From Candidatus Rubrivivax defluviihabitans (GTDB taxonomy: Bacteria; Pseudomonadota; Gammaproteobacteria; Burkholderiales; Burkholderiaceae_C), in NCBI GenBank assembly GCA_016709385.1, contig JADJMW010000002.1:434001-498000 (forward strand): a stretch of 64,000 nucleotides of DNA. Reading direction: 5' to 3'. Position numbers and translations under genes: made by a program. This document shows positions 8,030 to 17,548 of this stretch, piece after piece; position 1 is the first letter of the stretch, and each line of letters begins with the position of its first letter. The notes beneath the pieces were generated by a model. It was not told the DNA's origin. It worked only from the letters and a program-made list of their open reading frames with translations, and did no database searches.

Positions 8030-9541
8030 TCAAAGCTGGTCGAGCACCTCGCGCCGCTTGGCCTGGTATTCCTGTTCCGAGATCAGGCCACCGTCGCGCA
8101 GACGCTTGAGGGTGCGCAGGCGATTTTCCTGTTCCTCGAAGAATGCCGCGTCACGCGGGCGCTGGGGCGTGGGCACGGCTGCCGCCGGCGCAGCGGCGGC
8201 CGGCTTCGACGCAGGCGCGGGAACCGCTGCTGCAGCCGCCGCTGCGGGAGCGACCCCGGCGATGCCGGCAGCCGGCGTGGCGGCCGGCGCCGGTGTGGGT
8301 GCGGGCCTCGGTGCCGGCGGCGGTGCTGCGGCGGCCTCCACCTTTGCGGCGGCAGCCGGCGCAGCCGGCGCAACCGGCGCAACCGGGGCGGCAGTCGGTG
8401 GCGCGACGGCAGCCGCCGTGGTCGGTGCTGGCGACACCGGCGAGACCGGCGGCGCGGGTGGCAGCGCAGGCGGCGACATCAGCGACTGCACGCTCTGCGT
8501 CCCGGCGGGAGCCGCTGCCGCAACCGGCGCCGGCGCTGCAGCGCTGCCGCCAAAGGCTGCGGACATGGACTGGAGCGCGCGCGAGAACCACGAGTCGCTC
8601 GTGGCCGCTGCCGGTGCCGTGGCCGCTTGCGCTGGCAGCTGCAACGGGGCGGCACCCATCCGGTTCTCGCGGCTGAGCCCGGTGAGCCGTCCGCCGGGCG
8701 CCAGCTGCAGCGCCTGCTGGTTCGGGTTCGGGCTCAGCAGGTCGACCACCGCGGTCGCCGGTGCCGGCGCAGCACGGTGGCCCATGGTCAGCTCCGGTTC
8801 GCCGACATCGGGCTGCGCCACACCCAGTGCAAAGCGGTCGCGCACCGCCCCCGTGTCGCCGAAGGACATCTTGATGCCGGCATCGATGGCCAGCGGCGCC
8901 GCGGTGACGAAGGCCGTCACCGACGCGCCGGCCAGGCCGGCCGCATCGATGAAGGTTCCGGGCACGATGAAGGACACCGTGCGCCCCTGCACCCGGATCT
9001 GGGTCGGAAAGAAGACCGAGCGCTGGACCGTGGCCGCGACCTCGGCCTCGCCGGCGGAAGAGATCTCGCGCAGCGCGGCGATCAGTTCGCGCTGCATCAG
9101 TTCGGGTCGTGGCGTCAACACGACGGCCTTCTCCCAGGCGTGCGCCGGGTCCAGTTGCGCGCGGCGTCCAGGCAGGGTGACGGTGTTGCCCGATCCAGGC
9201 GCGCGGTCGGCGTCGATATAGATGTCGATGTTGAAGGCGTAGAAGCCATGGCGCGCAAAGGCCGACAGGCTCTGCGTGCCCATGCCGGGCGACATGACCG
9301 TGGCCGGGCTGCGGACCGGATTGCGCAAGCTGGCCTCGAAACGCAGGTCCTTGCCCTCGGCAAAGACACGCAAGGATCGCAGGTCGAGGTCGCCGGCCAC
9401 CCAGGCAGTGCTGCGCGGATAGACGAGCGAGCCGTCGCCGACGTCGTCGCCCTCGGGGTCGGTGGCCGTCAGCAGCGGCGCCGGCTGTGCCAGCACCGCC
9501 AGCGGCAACAGCAGCGCGGCGGCAAGGAAACTCGTTTTCAT
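8030..9541 (-). CDS. Glucodextran_C/DOMON-like secreted protein with C-terminal SHOCT domain
   Basis: 503 aa. A signal peptide (residues 1-18, ending VLAQP) is followed by a domain of about 230 residues opening with TDPEGDDVGDGS. It is related to the downstream-operon protein at 11514 and to the C-terminal glucodextranase module, a DOMON-like sandwich thought to bind carbohydrate. A disordered Ala/Pro-rich linker of over 150 residues follows. The last 40 residues (LKRLRDGGLISEQEYQAKRR) match a SHOCT domain, a short helical module found at the ends of many bacterial proteins. It is the last gene of the mal locus, 130 nt after the porin and behind a terminator, so it may have its own promoter. 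A role in binding or organising dextrins is inference. Confidence 0.65.
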   Translation of the reverse strand: MKTSFLAAALLLPLAVLAQPAPLLTATDPEGDDVGDGSLVYPRSTAWVAGDLDLRSLRVFAEGKDLRFEASLRNPVRSPATVMSPGMGTQSLSAFARHGFYAFNIDIYIDADRAPGSGNTVTLPGRRAQLDPAHAWEKAVVLTPRPELMQRELIAALREISSAGEAEVAATVQRSVFFPTQIRVQGRTVSFIVPGTFIDAAGLAGASVTAFVTAAPLAIDAGIKMSFGDTGAVRDRFALGVAQPDVGEPELTMGHRAAPAPATAVVDLLSPNPNQQALQLAPGGRLTGLSRENRMGAAPLQLPAQAATAPAAATSDSWFSRALQSMSAAFGGSAAAPAPVAAAAPAGTQSVQSLMSPPALPPAPPVSPVSPAPTTAAAVAPPTAAPVAPVAPAAPAAAAKVEAAAAPPPAPRPAPTPAPAATPAAGIAGVAPAAAAAAAVPAPASKPAAAAPAAAVPTPQRPRDAAFFEEQENRLRTLKRLRDGGLISEQEYQAKRREVLDQL

Positions 9542-9606
9542 CGGTGGACTCGGCTGGAATGAGAGACGCGCACGGGTGCGCCGGAGATGATCCGAGCGTA
9601 AAGCAA

Positions 9607-9636
9607 AGGGCCCCGCCCCGCATGGGGAAGGGCCCT
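9607..9636 (-). terminator. Intrinsic terminator after the porin gene
   Basis: AGGGCCC (9607-9613) pairs with GGGCCCT (9630-9636), and inner CCCC (9616-9619) pairs with GGGG (9624-9627). On the minus strand the stem is followed by TTTGCTTTA, a usable T-rich tract. It would end the amylase-malKEFG-porin transcript. Confidence 0.75.
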
Positions 9637-9670
9637 CGGCGCCGGCGCTCTGGTCAACGCCCGGACACGA

Positions 9671-11482
9671 TCAGAAGATCGCCTTGACGAAAGCCTTCAT
9701 GCGGTATTGCTCGATATCGCCCTTGGTCCCGGTCTCGTTCGGATCGCCGTCGCCGCTGACCCACTGCGTCAGCAGGCCGACCTCGAAGCCCGCCAGGTTG
9801 TAGGCCAGGCCCAGGCTGGTGATGCTCTTGTCGTTCTCGATCTTGGACCCCGACTTGGTGATGTCCCGCTTGTACTTGCCCCAGGCCAACTTGCCGTAGA
9901 GGTCGCCGAAGAGCTGGTTGCCGGCGGCGAAGGTGTAGCCGGTGTCCTTGGTGTCGCGGTCGTCGGTCGCGTTGTTGGCCTGACCCGCGTTGGTGTCGTC
10001 CACCATCTTGTACTTGGCCGTCAACTCGATGCCACCCGCCACCGGCACGATATAGCCAGCCTTCAGAACCAGGATGTCCGTCTTGCGGTCGTTGTTCAGA
10101 TTGAAAAAGTTCGACAGGGGCCCGGTGGCCGAATAGTTCTGCCAGTTGTAGTTGTAGCTGATGCGCGAATACTCGCCGCCGAGGCTGATCTTCGCGATCT
10201 CGTATCCGGCCAGGAAAGTGTGCCCCTTCCAGCCTTGAACCGACTCGGCGGGAGCCTCGTCGAAGTCCATGTAGTCGTTGTCGACGAGGCCGTTGGCGCC
10301 TTCCTTGAGGCCGCTGTCGGCACGGCAGACGCCGCCGCCGCCGGCGTTGCACTTGGCCGACGACGGTGCCTGCTGGTAGTCCTTCGCCGCACCGCCGAGC
10401 CAGATCGACGTGCTCGACTTGCCCCAGCCGTACCAGGACGATTCCGAGCCTTCGGTCAGCAACACATCGGTCTCGCGCCGCGACGCCGCATTGCTGAAGT
10501 AGCCGGCCCCGATGTCGAAATACTGGTAGTTCAGGGACAGGCCGGGTGCCAGCGAACTCAGCGCGACATCGATCTTGAAGGCATGGTCGTCGACGCTGGA
10601 CTTCGGGCCGTTGATCCAGGGTTGGTCGAACAAGGGTGCGTCGTACTGGGAATAGTAGTAGGCGCCCTTGACGTCGAAGCCGTCCATCACGCTGCCTTCG
10701 CCCTTGAGCATGAAGACCTTGTTCTTGGCGAAGGTCTCCTGATCGCGGCCATCGTTCGGCGTCGAGTCGGGCTTGAGCTGGTGGTCGTCGAACCACTGGT
10801 AGCTGGTGCTGAGCCGGGCGGGGCCGAACTGCGCCTTGGCCTGGGCGATGTAGACGGCTTCGTTGTATTGGCTGGCGTCGCTGCTGCAGCAACTCGCCCC
10901 CTGGCCGTAGTTGGCCTGCAGGTAGTTCGGCAGCGACAGGCGGCCGAATTCCCAGCTGCTGCCGGCGAGAGGCAGCTTGCCCTTGAAGTACAGGCCGTTG
11001 TAGTTGTCGCGATCGATATAACGCACCTGGCCGATCGTGAACGGGTCGAACATGCCCCAGTCGCTGGAACCGATCAGCGCCTGGTCGAGCCAGGCGTAGC
11101 CCGGTGTGAGCAGGACGTAGGCACCGCGCAGCTTGATGTATTTGCTCTGCTGCGGATAGATATTGTTCGGGTCGCCGAAACCCTCGTTGTTGGCAAAGCC
11201 GAAATTGGTCCAGTACGAGGCCGGGCTGCGACTCTGCAGACGCACGCCGGCCTCGACCTGCTTGGAGATATTGACCTTCATGCGCAGCTCGAATTCGGTC
11301 CACTGGCCCTGGTCGGCGCCGCTGGCGGTGTCACCGCTGGCATTGCTGATCGTGCGCTGGTCGCCGTCGAGGAACTTCATGTAGATGTTCGAACCGCTGA
11401 AGTCGATGCCAGCGCTGAACGCAGGCAGGGCCAGCAGGAGGCCGGCGGCCAGGGCGACCGGCTTGAGAGCGTGGTTTCTCAT
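9671..11482 (-). CDS. Large outer-membrane beta-barrel porin, probably maltodextrin uptake
   Basis: 603 aa with a clear signal peptide (AGLLLALPAFSAG). Many alternating aromatic/polar strands follow, and the C-terminal residue is phenylalanine, as is usual for BAM-assembled outer-membrane proteins. It is longer than classical LamB (about 420 aa) and I see no LamB-specific signature, so it is called a porin of another family. Its position in the mal operon, after malG and a Glucodextran_C-like gene, suggests it admits maltodextrins. AAGGAGT lies 8 nt before the ATG. A T-rich terminator follows it. Confidence 0.75.
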   Translation of the reverse strand: MRNHALKPVALAAGLLLALPAFSAGIDFSGSNIYMKFLDGDQRTISNASGDTASGADQGQWTEFELRMKVNISKQVEAGVRLQSRSPASYWTNFGFANNEGFGDPNNIYPQQSKYIKLRGAYVLLTPGYAWLDQALIGSSDWGMFDPFTIGQVRYIDRDNYNGLYFKGKLPLAGSSWEFGRLSLPNYLQANYGQGASCCSSDASQYNEAVYIAQAKAQFGPARLSTSYQWFDDHQLKPDSTPNDGRDQETFAKNKVFMLKGEGSVMDGFDVKGAYYYSQYDAPLFDQPWINGPKSSVDDHAFKIDVALSSLAPGLSLNYQYFDIGAGYFSNAASRRETDVLLTEGSESSWYGWGKSSTSIWLGGAAKDYQQAPSSAKCNAGGGGVCRADSGLKEGANGLVDNDYMDFDEAPAESVQGWKGHTFLAGYEIAKISLGGEYSRISYNYNWQNYSATGPLSNFFNLNNDRKTDILVLKAGYIVPVAGGIELTAKYKMVDDTNAGQANNATDDRDTKDTGYTFAAGNQLFGDLYGKLAWGKYKRDITKSGSKIENDKSITSLGLAYNLAGFEVGLLTQWVSGDGDPNETGTKGDIEQYRMKAFVKAIF

Positions 11483-11513
11483 TGGTGTTGACTCCTTGGT
11501 GGGTGGCTGGCAA

Positions 11514-12303
11514 TCACTTCTTGATCATCTTCAGCGTGGCCATCTTTTCGGCCTTGCCGTCGGGCCCGCACTTGTAGGCCAGCATCTCGGACTGCTTGGC
11601 GTCGGGCCCCTCCAGCACGTCCATCACGTGCGGGTCGCAGTCGCCGTCGTTGCCGCCGCCGAAGCGGTGCTGGCCCTCGTATTCGTTGACCTTGCGCGTC
11701 AGGAAGTCGGTGGCCGCGGGGAAACCTTCGTTGCTCTGCATCACGACCTGGTAGCTCCAGGGTGTCGGCACTGCCTTGGGGCGCACCCGTCCCGGCCAAG
11801 GGCACCGTGCCGGAAATCACGCGGCCGCGGCCGCGTGTCAGGTTCGGCACCAGGATGTCCTTGGCAAACTTGCTGGCCTTGCTTTCGGCCTCGGCGGTGA
11901 CACGCGCCTTCTTCTGCGGCGACAGGACCACGAGCTTGTTCCACTCGTGGCCCTTTTCGAACTGGATATTCAGCCCGGGAGGCGCATCGGTGTAGCCGCC
12001 CGGGCCGGTCTTGATGAAGATGAAGATCATCTGCGTTGCAAACCCGCCGCCCATGCCCCAGGGGTCTTCCAGACCGGCGGCGACCTCGACCTGGAAGTCG
12101 ATGTCGGTGTTGCTTTGCGTGGCGGTGAACTTGGTGAGGTCGAACGAGCCGGCCTTGTAGACGCCGTCGGTGGGGTAGGTGTAGTTGCCGGGCCCCTTGT
12201 CGTCGCCACGCGGATCGGTGAATTCGACCGCGTGCGCGGCGCCAACGCCGAACAGGACGAGGGACGCCACCGTGATGGCGCGCAGGGAGAAACGAGACTT
12301 CAT
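11514..12303 (-). CDS. Glucodextran_C-like secreted protein, interrupted by a frameshift
   Basis: Signal peptide (ends AHA) followed by a domain opening EFTDPRGDDKGPGNYTYP, related to the N-terminal domain of the 8030 gene. This is a DOMON-like carbohydrate-binding sandwich as found at the C-terminus of glucodextranase. The first frame runs to about 11790 (ending near SGTVPLAGT). The rest, WSYQVVMQSNEGF to the stop, is in another frame, so one base too many (or two missing) lies near 11778-11788, in a run of G and C. Both parts are intact and together give about 262 aa of the expected family, so a sequence error is more likely than decay. AGAGGAG precedes the ATG at 12303. It lies between malG and the porin. 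Confidence 0.7.
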
Positions 12304-12329
12304 GGATGGCTCCTCTTTGGAAATGGACA

Positions 12330-13196
12330 CTACTTCACGCTCCCGGCCGTGAGGCCGGACACCAGGTACTTCTGCAGGTACAGGAACAGGATCACCACGG
12401 GCAAGGACACGATCACCGAGCCGGCGGCGAAGAATCCCCATTGGGAAGAGAACCCCCCGACGAAGAAGCGCAGGCCCACCGGGGCCGTGTACTTGGCCTC
12501 GGATTCCAGGAACACGGAAGCGAGGATGAACTCGTTCCACGCCGTCATGAAGGAGAACAGCGCGGTGATGGCGATCGCCGGCTTGGCCAGCGGCAGGATG
12601 ATGCGGAAGAAGATGACCTGCGGGCTGGCGCCGTCGATGCGCGCCGACTCCTCGATGTCGATCGGGATGGTGTCGAAATAGCCCTTGAGCATCCAGACGC
12701 AGAACGGAATGGCGGTGGTGGCGTAGACGATCACCAGGCCCCAGAAGTTGTTGCCCAGCCCCAGCCACTTGACGATGATGATGAACAGCGGGATCAGCAT
12801 CAGCGTGCCGGGGAACATCTGCGACACCAGGAAGGCGAGCATGCCGCTGTCGCGCCCGGGAAAGCGGAAGCGGCTGAAGGCATAGGCCGCGGTGCAGGCC
12901 AGGAAGACGCCCAGGGCGGTGGTCATCACCGAGACCAGCAGGCTGTTCAGCAGCCAGCGGCCGAAGGGCTGTTCGGTCATGACGTCGGTGAAGTTCTTCA
13001 CCGAGAAGTGCGCCGGCCAGGGCAGCACGCCGCGCGCGCGTTCCAGGAAGGTGGGGTCCTTGGGCAGGTCGATGATGCCCACGCTCTGCTGGCCCGAAAA
13101 GGCCAGCGCCAGCACCCACAGCACCGGGTAGATGGCCAGCAGCGTGAAGCTGATCAGGCCGATGTGGATCCAGACGTGGTTGGACTTCTGCTGCAC
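12330..13196 (-). CDS. malG: Maltodextrin ABC transporter permease MalG
   Basis: 288 aa inner-membrane permease with six predicted transmembrane helices. The cytoplasmic EAA loop (EESARIDGASPQVIFFRIIL) contacts MalK. Length and C-terminal sequence (LVSGLTAGSVK) fit MalG of binding-protein-dependent maltose importers. Only 7 nt separate it from malF upstream, so the two are co-translated or nearly so. Confidence 0.93.
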   Translation of the reverse strand: MQQKSNHVWIHIGLISFTLLAIYPVLWVLALAFSGQQSVGIIDLPKDPTFLERARGVLPWPAHFSVKNFTDVMTEQPFGRWLLNSLLVSVMTTALGVFLACTAAYAFSRFRFPGRDSGMLAFLVSQMFPGTLMLIPLFIIIVKWLGLGNNFWGLVIVYATTAIPFCVWMLKGYFDTIPIDIEESARIDGASPQVIFFRIILPLAKPAIAITALFSFMTAWNEFILASVFLESEAKYTAPVGLRFFVGGFSSQWGFFAAGSVIVSLPVVILFLYLQKYLVSGLTAGSVK

Positions 13197-13203
13197 GGCG
13201 CCC

Positions 13204-15126
13204 TCAATACGATTCGGTCGCGCGCGTCATGCGGGTCTGGAAATACCCGTAGACGAGCAGGATGATGAAGATCACCGTGGAGTACGCCGCCGCGTAGGCG
13301 TACTGGTATTGCTCGAAGGCGATCTTGTAGGCCTTGGTGATGAGGATCTCGTTGGCGCCGCCGGGCTCGCCGCCACTGACCAGGAAGATGATGTTGAACA
13401 TGTTGAAGGTCCACACCACCGACAGCATGATCGCCGGCACCAGCGTGGGCCGCAGCAGCGGCAGCGTGATGCTCCTGAGCTGCTGCCACTTCGTGGCGCC
13501 CTCCACCTCGGCGGCTTCGTACATGTCGCGCGGGATGGACTGCAGCGCGCCCAGGATCACCACCATCATGAAGGGGAAACTGAGCCAGCCGTTGGTGATC
13601 AGGCCGGTCATGAAGGCGCTGACCACGCCGTCGAACCAGCGCACCGGCGCCAGGCCGAACATCTGCAGCACCTGGTTGATGACGCCGAACTGCGGGTGGA
13701 ACATGCCGCGCCAGACCAGCGCGGTGATGTAGTTCGGGATCGCCCAGGGCAGGATGAGCAGGATGCGGTAGAGCCACTTGCCGCGCAGGCCTTCGGTATT
13801 CAGCGCCATCGCCAGGATGAAGCCGAAGGTCACACCGACGGTGACGTTGGTGACGGTCCAGATCACCGTCATCATCAGCGTCCAGTAGAAGTTCTGGTAG
13901 TTGACGACGGTGCCTTCGGCGCTCTGGGTGACGATATTGAAGTCGCCCAGGATCTGCACGAAGTTGTCGAAGCCGATCCAGCGTTCGCGGAACGGCGCTG
14001 ACTCGTTGAACAGCGTGGTATCGGTGAAGGCCAGGCCGATGCCGTAGAAGAACGGGAAGAACACCAGCACCAGCATGCCGATCATGGCCGGCGCCACGTA
14101 GGCGTAGGCGTCGGCGTGGTCGCGCAGCGCGGTGGCGGTGCGGGTGGCGTAACCCTGCAGGAAGAACAGCAGCAGCGCGACGCCGACCAGGTTGATGCCC
14201 CAGAAGCTGCGCTCCAGGAAGCGAGTCAGCGGGTCGGGGCCCGCTGCTGCGGCGCGCGGCAGCACCGAGCCGTCGCCGGCGATACGGTTGAGCGGGCGGC
14301 CATAGGCGTCGGTGTCCCAGGGGCTGGCGGCACCGGGGGCCAGCGGCGCGGCGCCGGTGCGGCTGTAGGCCGCTGCGGCGGCGGCCTGGAATTTGGAGAT
14401 GTCGAGGTCCGACGCGGCCGCGGCCTCGGCCATCTGGCCCAGGCGCTGCTGCTGGAAGCCGATGGCCAGCGCCAGCAGCGCGAAGATGGCCACGCCGCGC
14501 GCGATGTCGAAGCGGCGCTGCGGATTCACGCGCAGGAAAAAACCGACCACGAGCGCACCCGCCAGCAGGCCCAAGCCGAGCGCCCAGCCGCCGCCGGGCG
14601 ACACCCGGCCCGGGCCGGCGTCGCGCACGCGCGCCTGCACGATGCCCTCGAACTGGCCGTCGACGACATACGGCACCGTCACCGTGACGACGCCGTCGCC
14701 CCTGTCGTCGATCTGCACCGTCTTCTTGCGCACCCCGCCTTCGCCGACATTGGTCTCGCCGGCCGAGCGCAGCACGGTCGCCAGGTCGAACAGCGGCTTT
14801 TCCTCGCGCTGCAGCGGGCGTGGCGCGGCGTCCTCGGGCCGCGTCGAAGCCACGAGCTCGCGGCCGGCGACGACCAGCGCCGAATCGAGCCTGGGCAGGG
14901 CGGCCTTCCAGCGCCCGATGCGTTCGGCCGCCGCCTCGGCGTCGGCGCCGGACAGCGACGCGCCCAGGGCGTTGGCCACCAGCGTGGCCTCGCGCTGCCG
15001 TCGTTCGTCGGCCAGGTCGCCGCTGACGCTGTCGTAGAACCAGCCGCTGAGCGCCAGCACGACGCCCAGCGCCACGCCCAACCCCCACAGCGCACGCCGG
15101 TCCAGCCAGGTCACGGGCTTGCTCAT
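13204..15126 (-). CDS. malF: Maltodextrin ABC transporter permease MalF with long N-terminal extension
   Basis: 640 aa. The last 300 residues are a standard sugar permease domain with the EAA motif YEAAEVEGATKWQQLRSI. The first 300 are unusual. There is one TM helix (about 12-31), then about 140 extracytoplasmic residues (helix, then strands with LDSALVVAGREL and VVTVTVPYVVDGQFEGIVQA), which by eye resemble a CACHE-type sensor domain. Two more TM helices follow (about 165-185 and 195-215), then a second Ala-rich extracytoplasmic segment before the transport helices. Many MalF proteins have extra N-terminal helices and a large periplasmic loop, but this arrangement is longer than the 514 aa of the E. 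coli protein. Placed between malE and malG. Confidence 0.9.
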   Translation of the reverse strand: MSKPVTWLDRRALWGLGVALGVVLALSGWFYDSVSGDLADERRQREATLVANALGASLSGADAEAAAERIGRWKAALPRLDSALVVAGRELVASTRPEDAAPRPLQREEKPLFDLATVLRSAGETNVGEGGVRKKTVQIDDRGDGVVTVTVPYVVDGQFEGIVQARVRDAGPGRVSPGGGWALGLGLLAGALVVGFFLRVNPQRRFDIARGVAIFALLALAIGFQQQRLGQMAEAAAASDLDISKFQAAAAAAYSRTGAAPLAPGAASPWDTDAYGRPLNRIAGDGSVLPRAAAAGPDPLTRFLERSFWGINLVGVALLLFFLQGYATRTATALRDHADAYAYVAPAMIGMLVLVFFPFFYGIGLAFTDTTLFNESAPFRERWIGFDNFVQILGDFNIVTQSAEGTVVNYQNFYWTLMMTVIWTVTNVTVGVTFGFILAMALNTEGLRGKWLYRILLILPWAIPNYITALVWRGMFHPQFGVINQVLQMFGLAPVRWFDGVVSAFMTGLITNGWLSFPFMMVVILGALQSIPRDMYEAAEVEGATKWQQLRSITLPLLRPTLVPAIMLSVVWTFNMFNIIFLVSGGEPGGANEILITKAYKIAFEQYQYAYAAAYSTVIFIILLVYGYFQTRMTRATESY

Positions 15127-15163
15127 CGGCCGCGTCCGGTTCCTTCGCGCTGCGCTGCCGGGC

Positions 15164-16396
15164 CTACTTGGTCTTGCGCAACGCGGCGATGCTGTCCTGC
15201 ATCGTGCCGGCGGCTTCCTTCAGCGCCGCCTCGACCGTGGCGTTGCCCTTCACGATCTTGTTCATCGCCGTCGTCGCCGGCGACCAGACCATCGTCATCT
15301 CGGGGCGGTTGGGCATCGGCTCGGCGTTGTCGAGCTGGTCGCGGAAGGCCTTGAGCACCGGGTCGCCGCTGACCCTGGGGTCGTTGTAGACGGCCTTGTT
15401 GGTGTGCAGCTGGCGCCCCTCGACGGCCAGCACCAGGCCGGCTTCCAAGGAGGTCAGGTATTTGGCGAGCTCGTAGGCGGCGTCCTTCTTGCCCGAGCTG
15501 GCGGCGACGTAGGCGCCCTCGATCGTGAGCCACGGGCGCATCGGCTTCTTCGCGGCGTCGACGATGGGCAACATCGCGAAGCCGACGTTGATCTTCTTGT
15601 CGATGTCGCCCACGAACCAGGGGCCGTTGATCACCATCGCGGCCTTGCCCTCGTTGAACATCGAGGCGATCAGCGCCTCCGAGGGCTCGGTGGGCATGAT
15701 GCCGTCCTTCTTGTACCAGGTCATCATCTGGTTCAGCGAAGCCACGGTGGCCGGGCTGTCGACGGTGAGCTTGCCGTCCTTGTCGAAGACGGCGCCGCCG
15801 AAGGCGTTCATCAGCGCCGAGTGGAAATAGAAATTGGTGTACCAGTAGGCCAGTCCGTAGCGTCCCGACTGCGCATTGGTCAGCGTCTTGGCCAGCTTGA
15901 CCATCTCGTCGGTGGTCTTGGGCGGCGTCTTGACGAGGTCCTTGTTGTAGATGAGCGTCGTGCTCTTGTAGTTGATCGGCAGCCCGTAGACGCCGCCCTT
16001 GTAGGTCATGGCGCCGAGCATGCCGGGCAGCAGGCTGTCGCGCGTGGCCTTGTCGATGAAGAAGTCGATCGGCTCCACCGTCTTGCCGGCCTCGATCCAG
16101 CCGCCCAGGCGATCCTGCGCATAGATGAACAGGTCGGGGCCCTTGCCGCGCGGCACCGCGGCGCTGATCTTGTCGGCGTAGGCGTCGTAGGGAATGGCCA
16201 GCGTGCTGACCTTCATGCCCTTGGCGCCGGGTGACTTCTCGAACATGCCGACGACCTTCTCGAAGGCCGCCTTCTCGGCGCCGCGGTAGGCATGCCAGAC
16301 CACCAGTTCGTTGGCCGCCTGCGCGTGGGCGGCACCGGCCGCCAACATGGCGCCAGCGGCGGCCAGTGCGCCGGCCAGCCAGGTCTTCGTCGTCAT
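15164..16396 (-). CDS. malE: Periplasmic maltodextrin-binding protein MalE
   Basis: 410 aa extracellular solute-binding protein of the family-1 sugar class. The signal peptide ends at AHAQA. The mature protein begins with ELVVWHAYRG and has the usual two-lobed pattern (FEKSPGAKG, VPRGKGPDLFIYAQD, GWIEAGKTVEPI, AMVINGPWF). It delivers ligand to MalFGK. It lies between malK and malF with short gaps. Maltodextrin specificity is inferred from the flanking amylases and the MalK/MalFG neighbours. Confidence 0.92.
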   Translation of the reverse strand: MTTKTWLAGALAAAGAMLAAGAAHAQAANELVVWHAYRGAEKAAFEKVVGMFEKSPGAKGMKVSTLAIPYDAYADKISAAVPRGKGPDLFIYAQDRLGGWIEAGKTVEPIDFFIDKATRDSLLPGMLGAMTYKGGVYGLPINYKSTTLIYNKDLVKTPPKTTDEMVKLAKTLTNAQSGRYGLAYWYTNFYFHSALMNAFGGAVFDKDGKLTVDSPATVASLNQMMTWYKKDGIMPTEPSEALIASMFNEGKAAMVINGPWFVGDIDKKINVGFAMLPIVDAAKKPMRPWLTIEGAYVAASSGKKDAAYELAKYLTSLEAGLVLAVEGRQLHTNKAVYNDPRVSGDPVLKAFRDQLDNAEPMPNRPEMTMVWSPATTAMNKIVKGNATVEAALKEAAGTMQDSIAALRKTK

Positions 16397-16418
16397 TTCG
16401 GTTTCCTTTCAGGGTGGG

Positions 16419-17537
<1,119 letters not shown>

Positions 17538-17548
17538 GGCCGGTCCGC

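Noticed and set aside
11514..12303. Programmed ribosomal frameshifting as the cause of the split gene
   Set aside because: No slippery heptamer followed by a pseudoknot is visible, and the same kind of break occurs in four other unrelated places.
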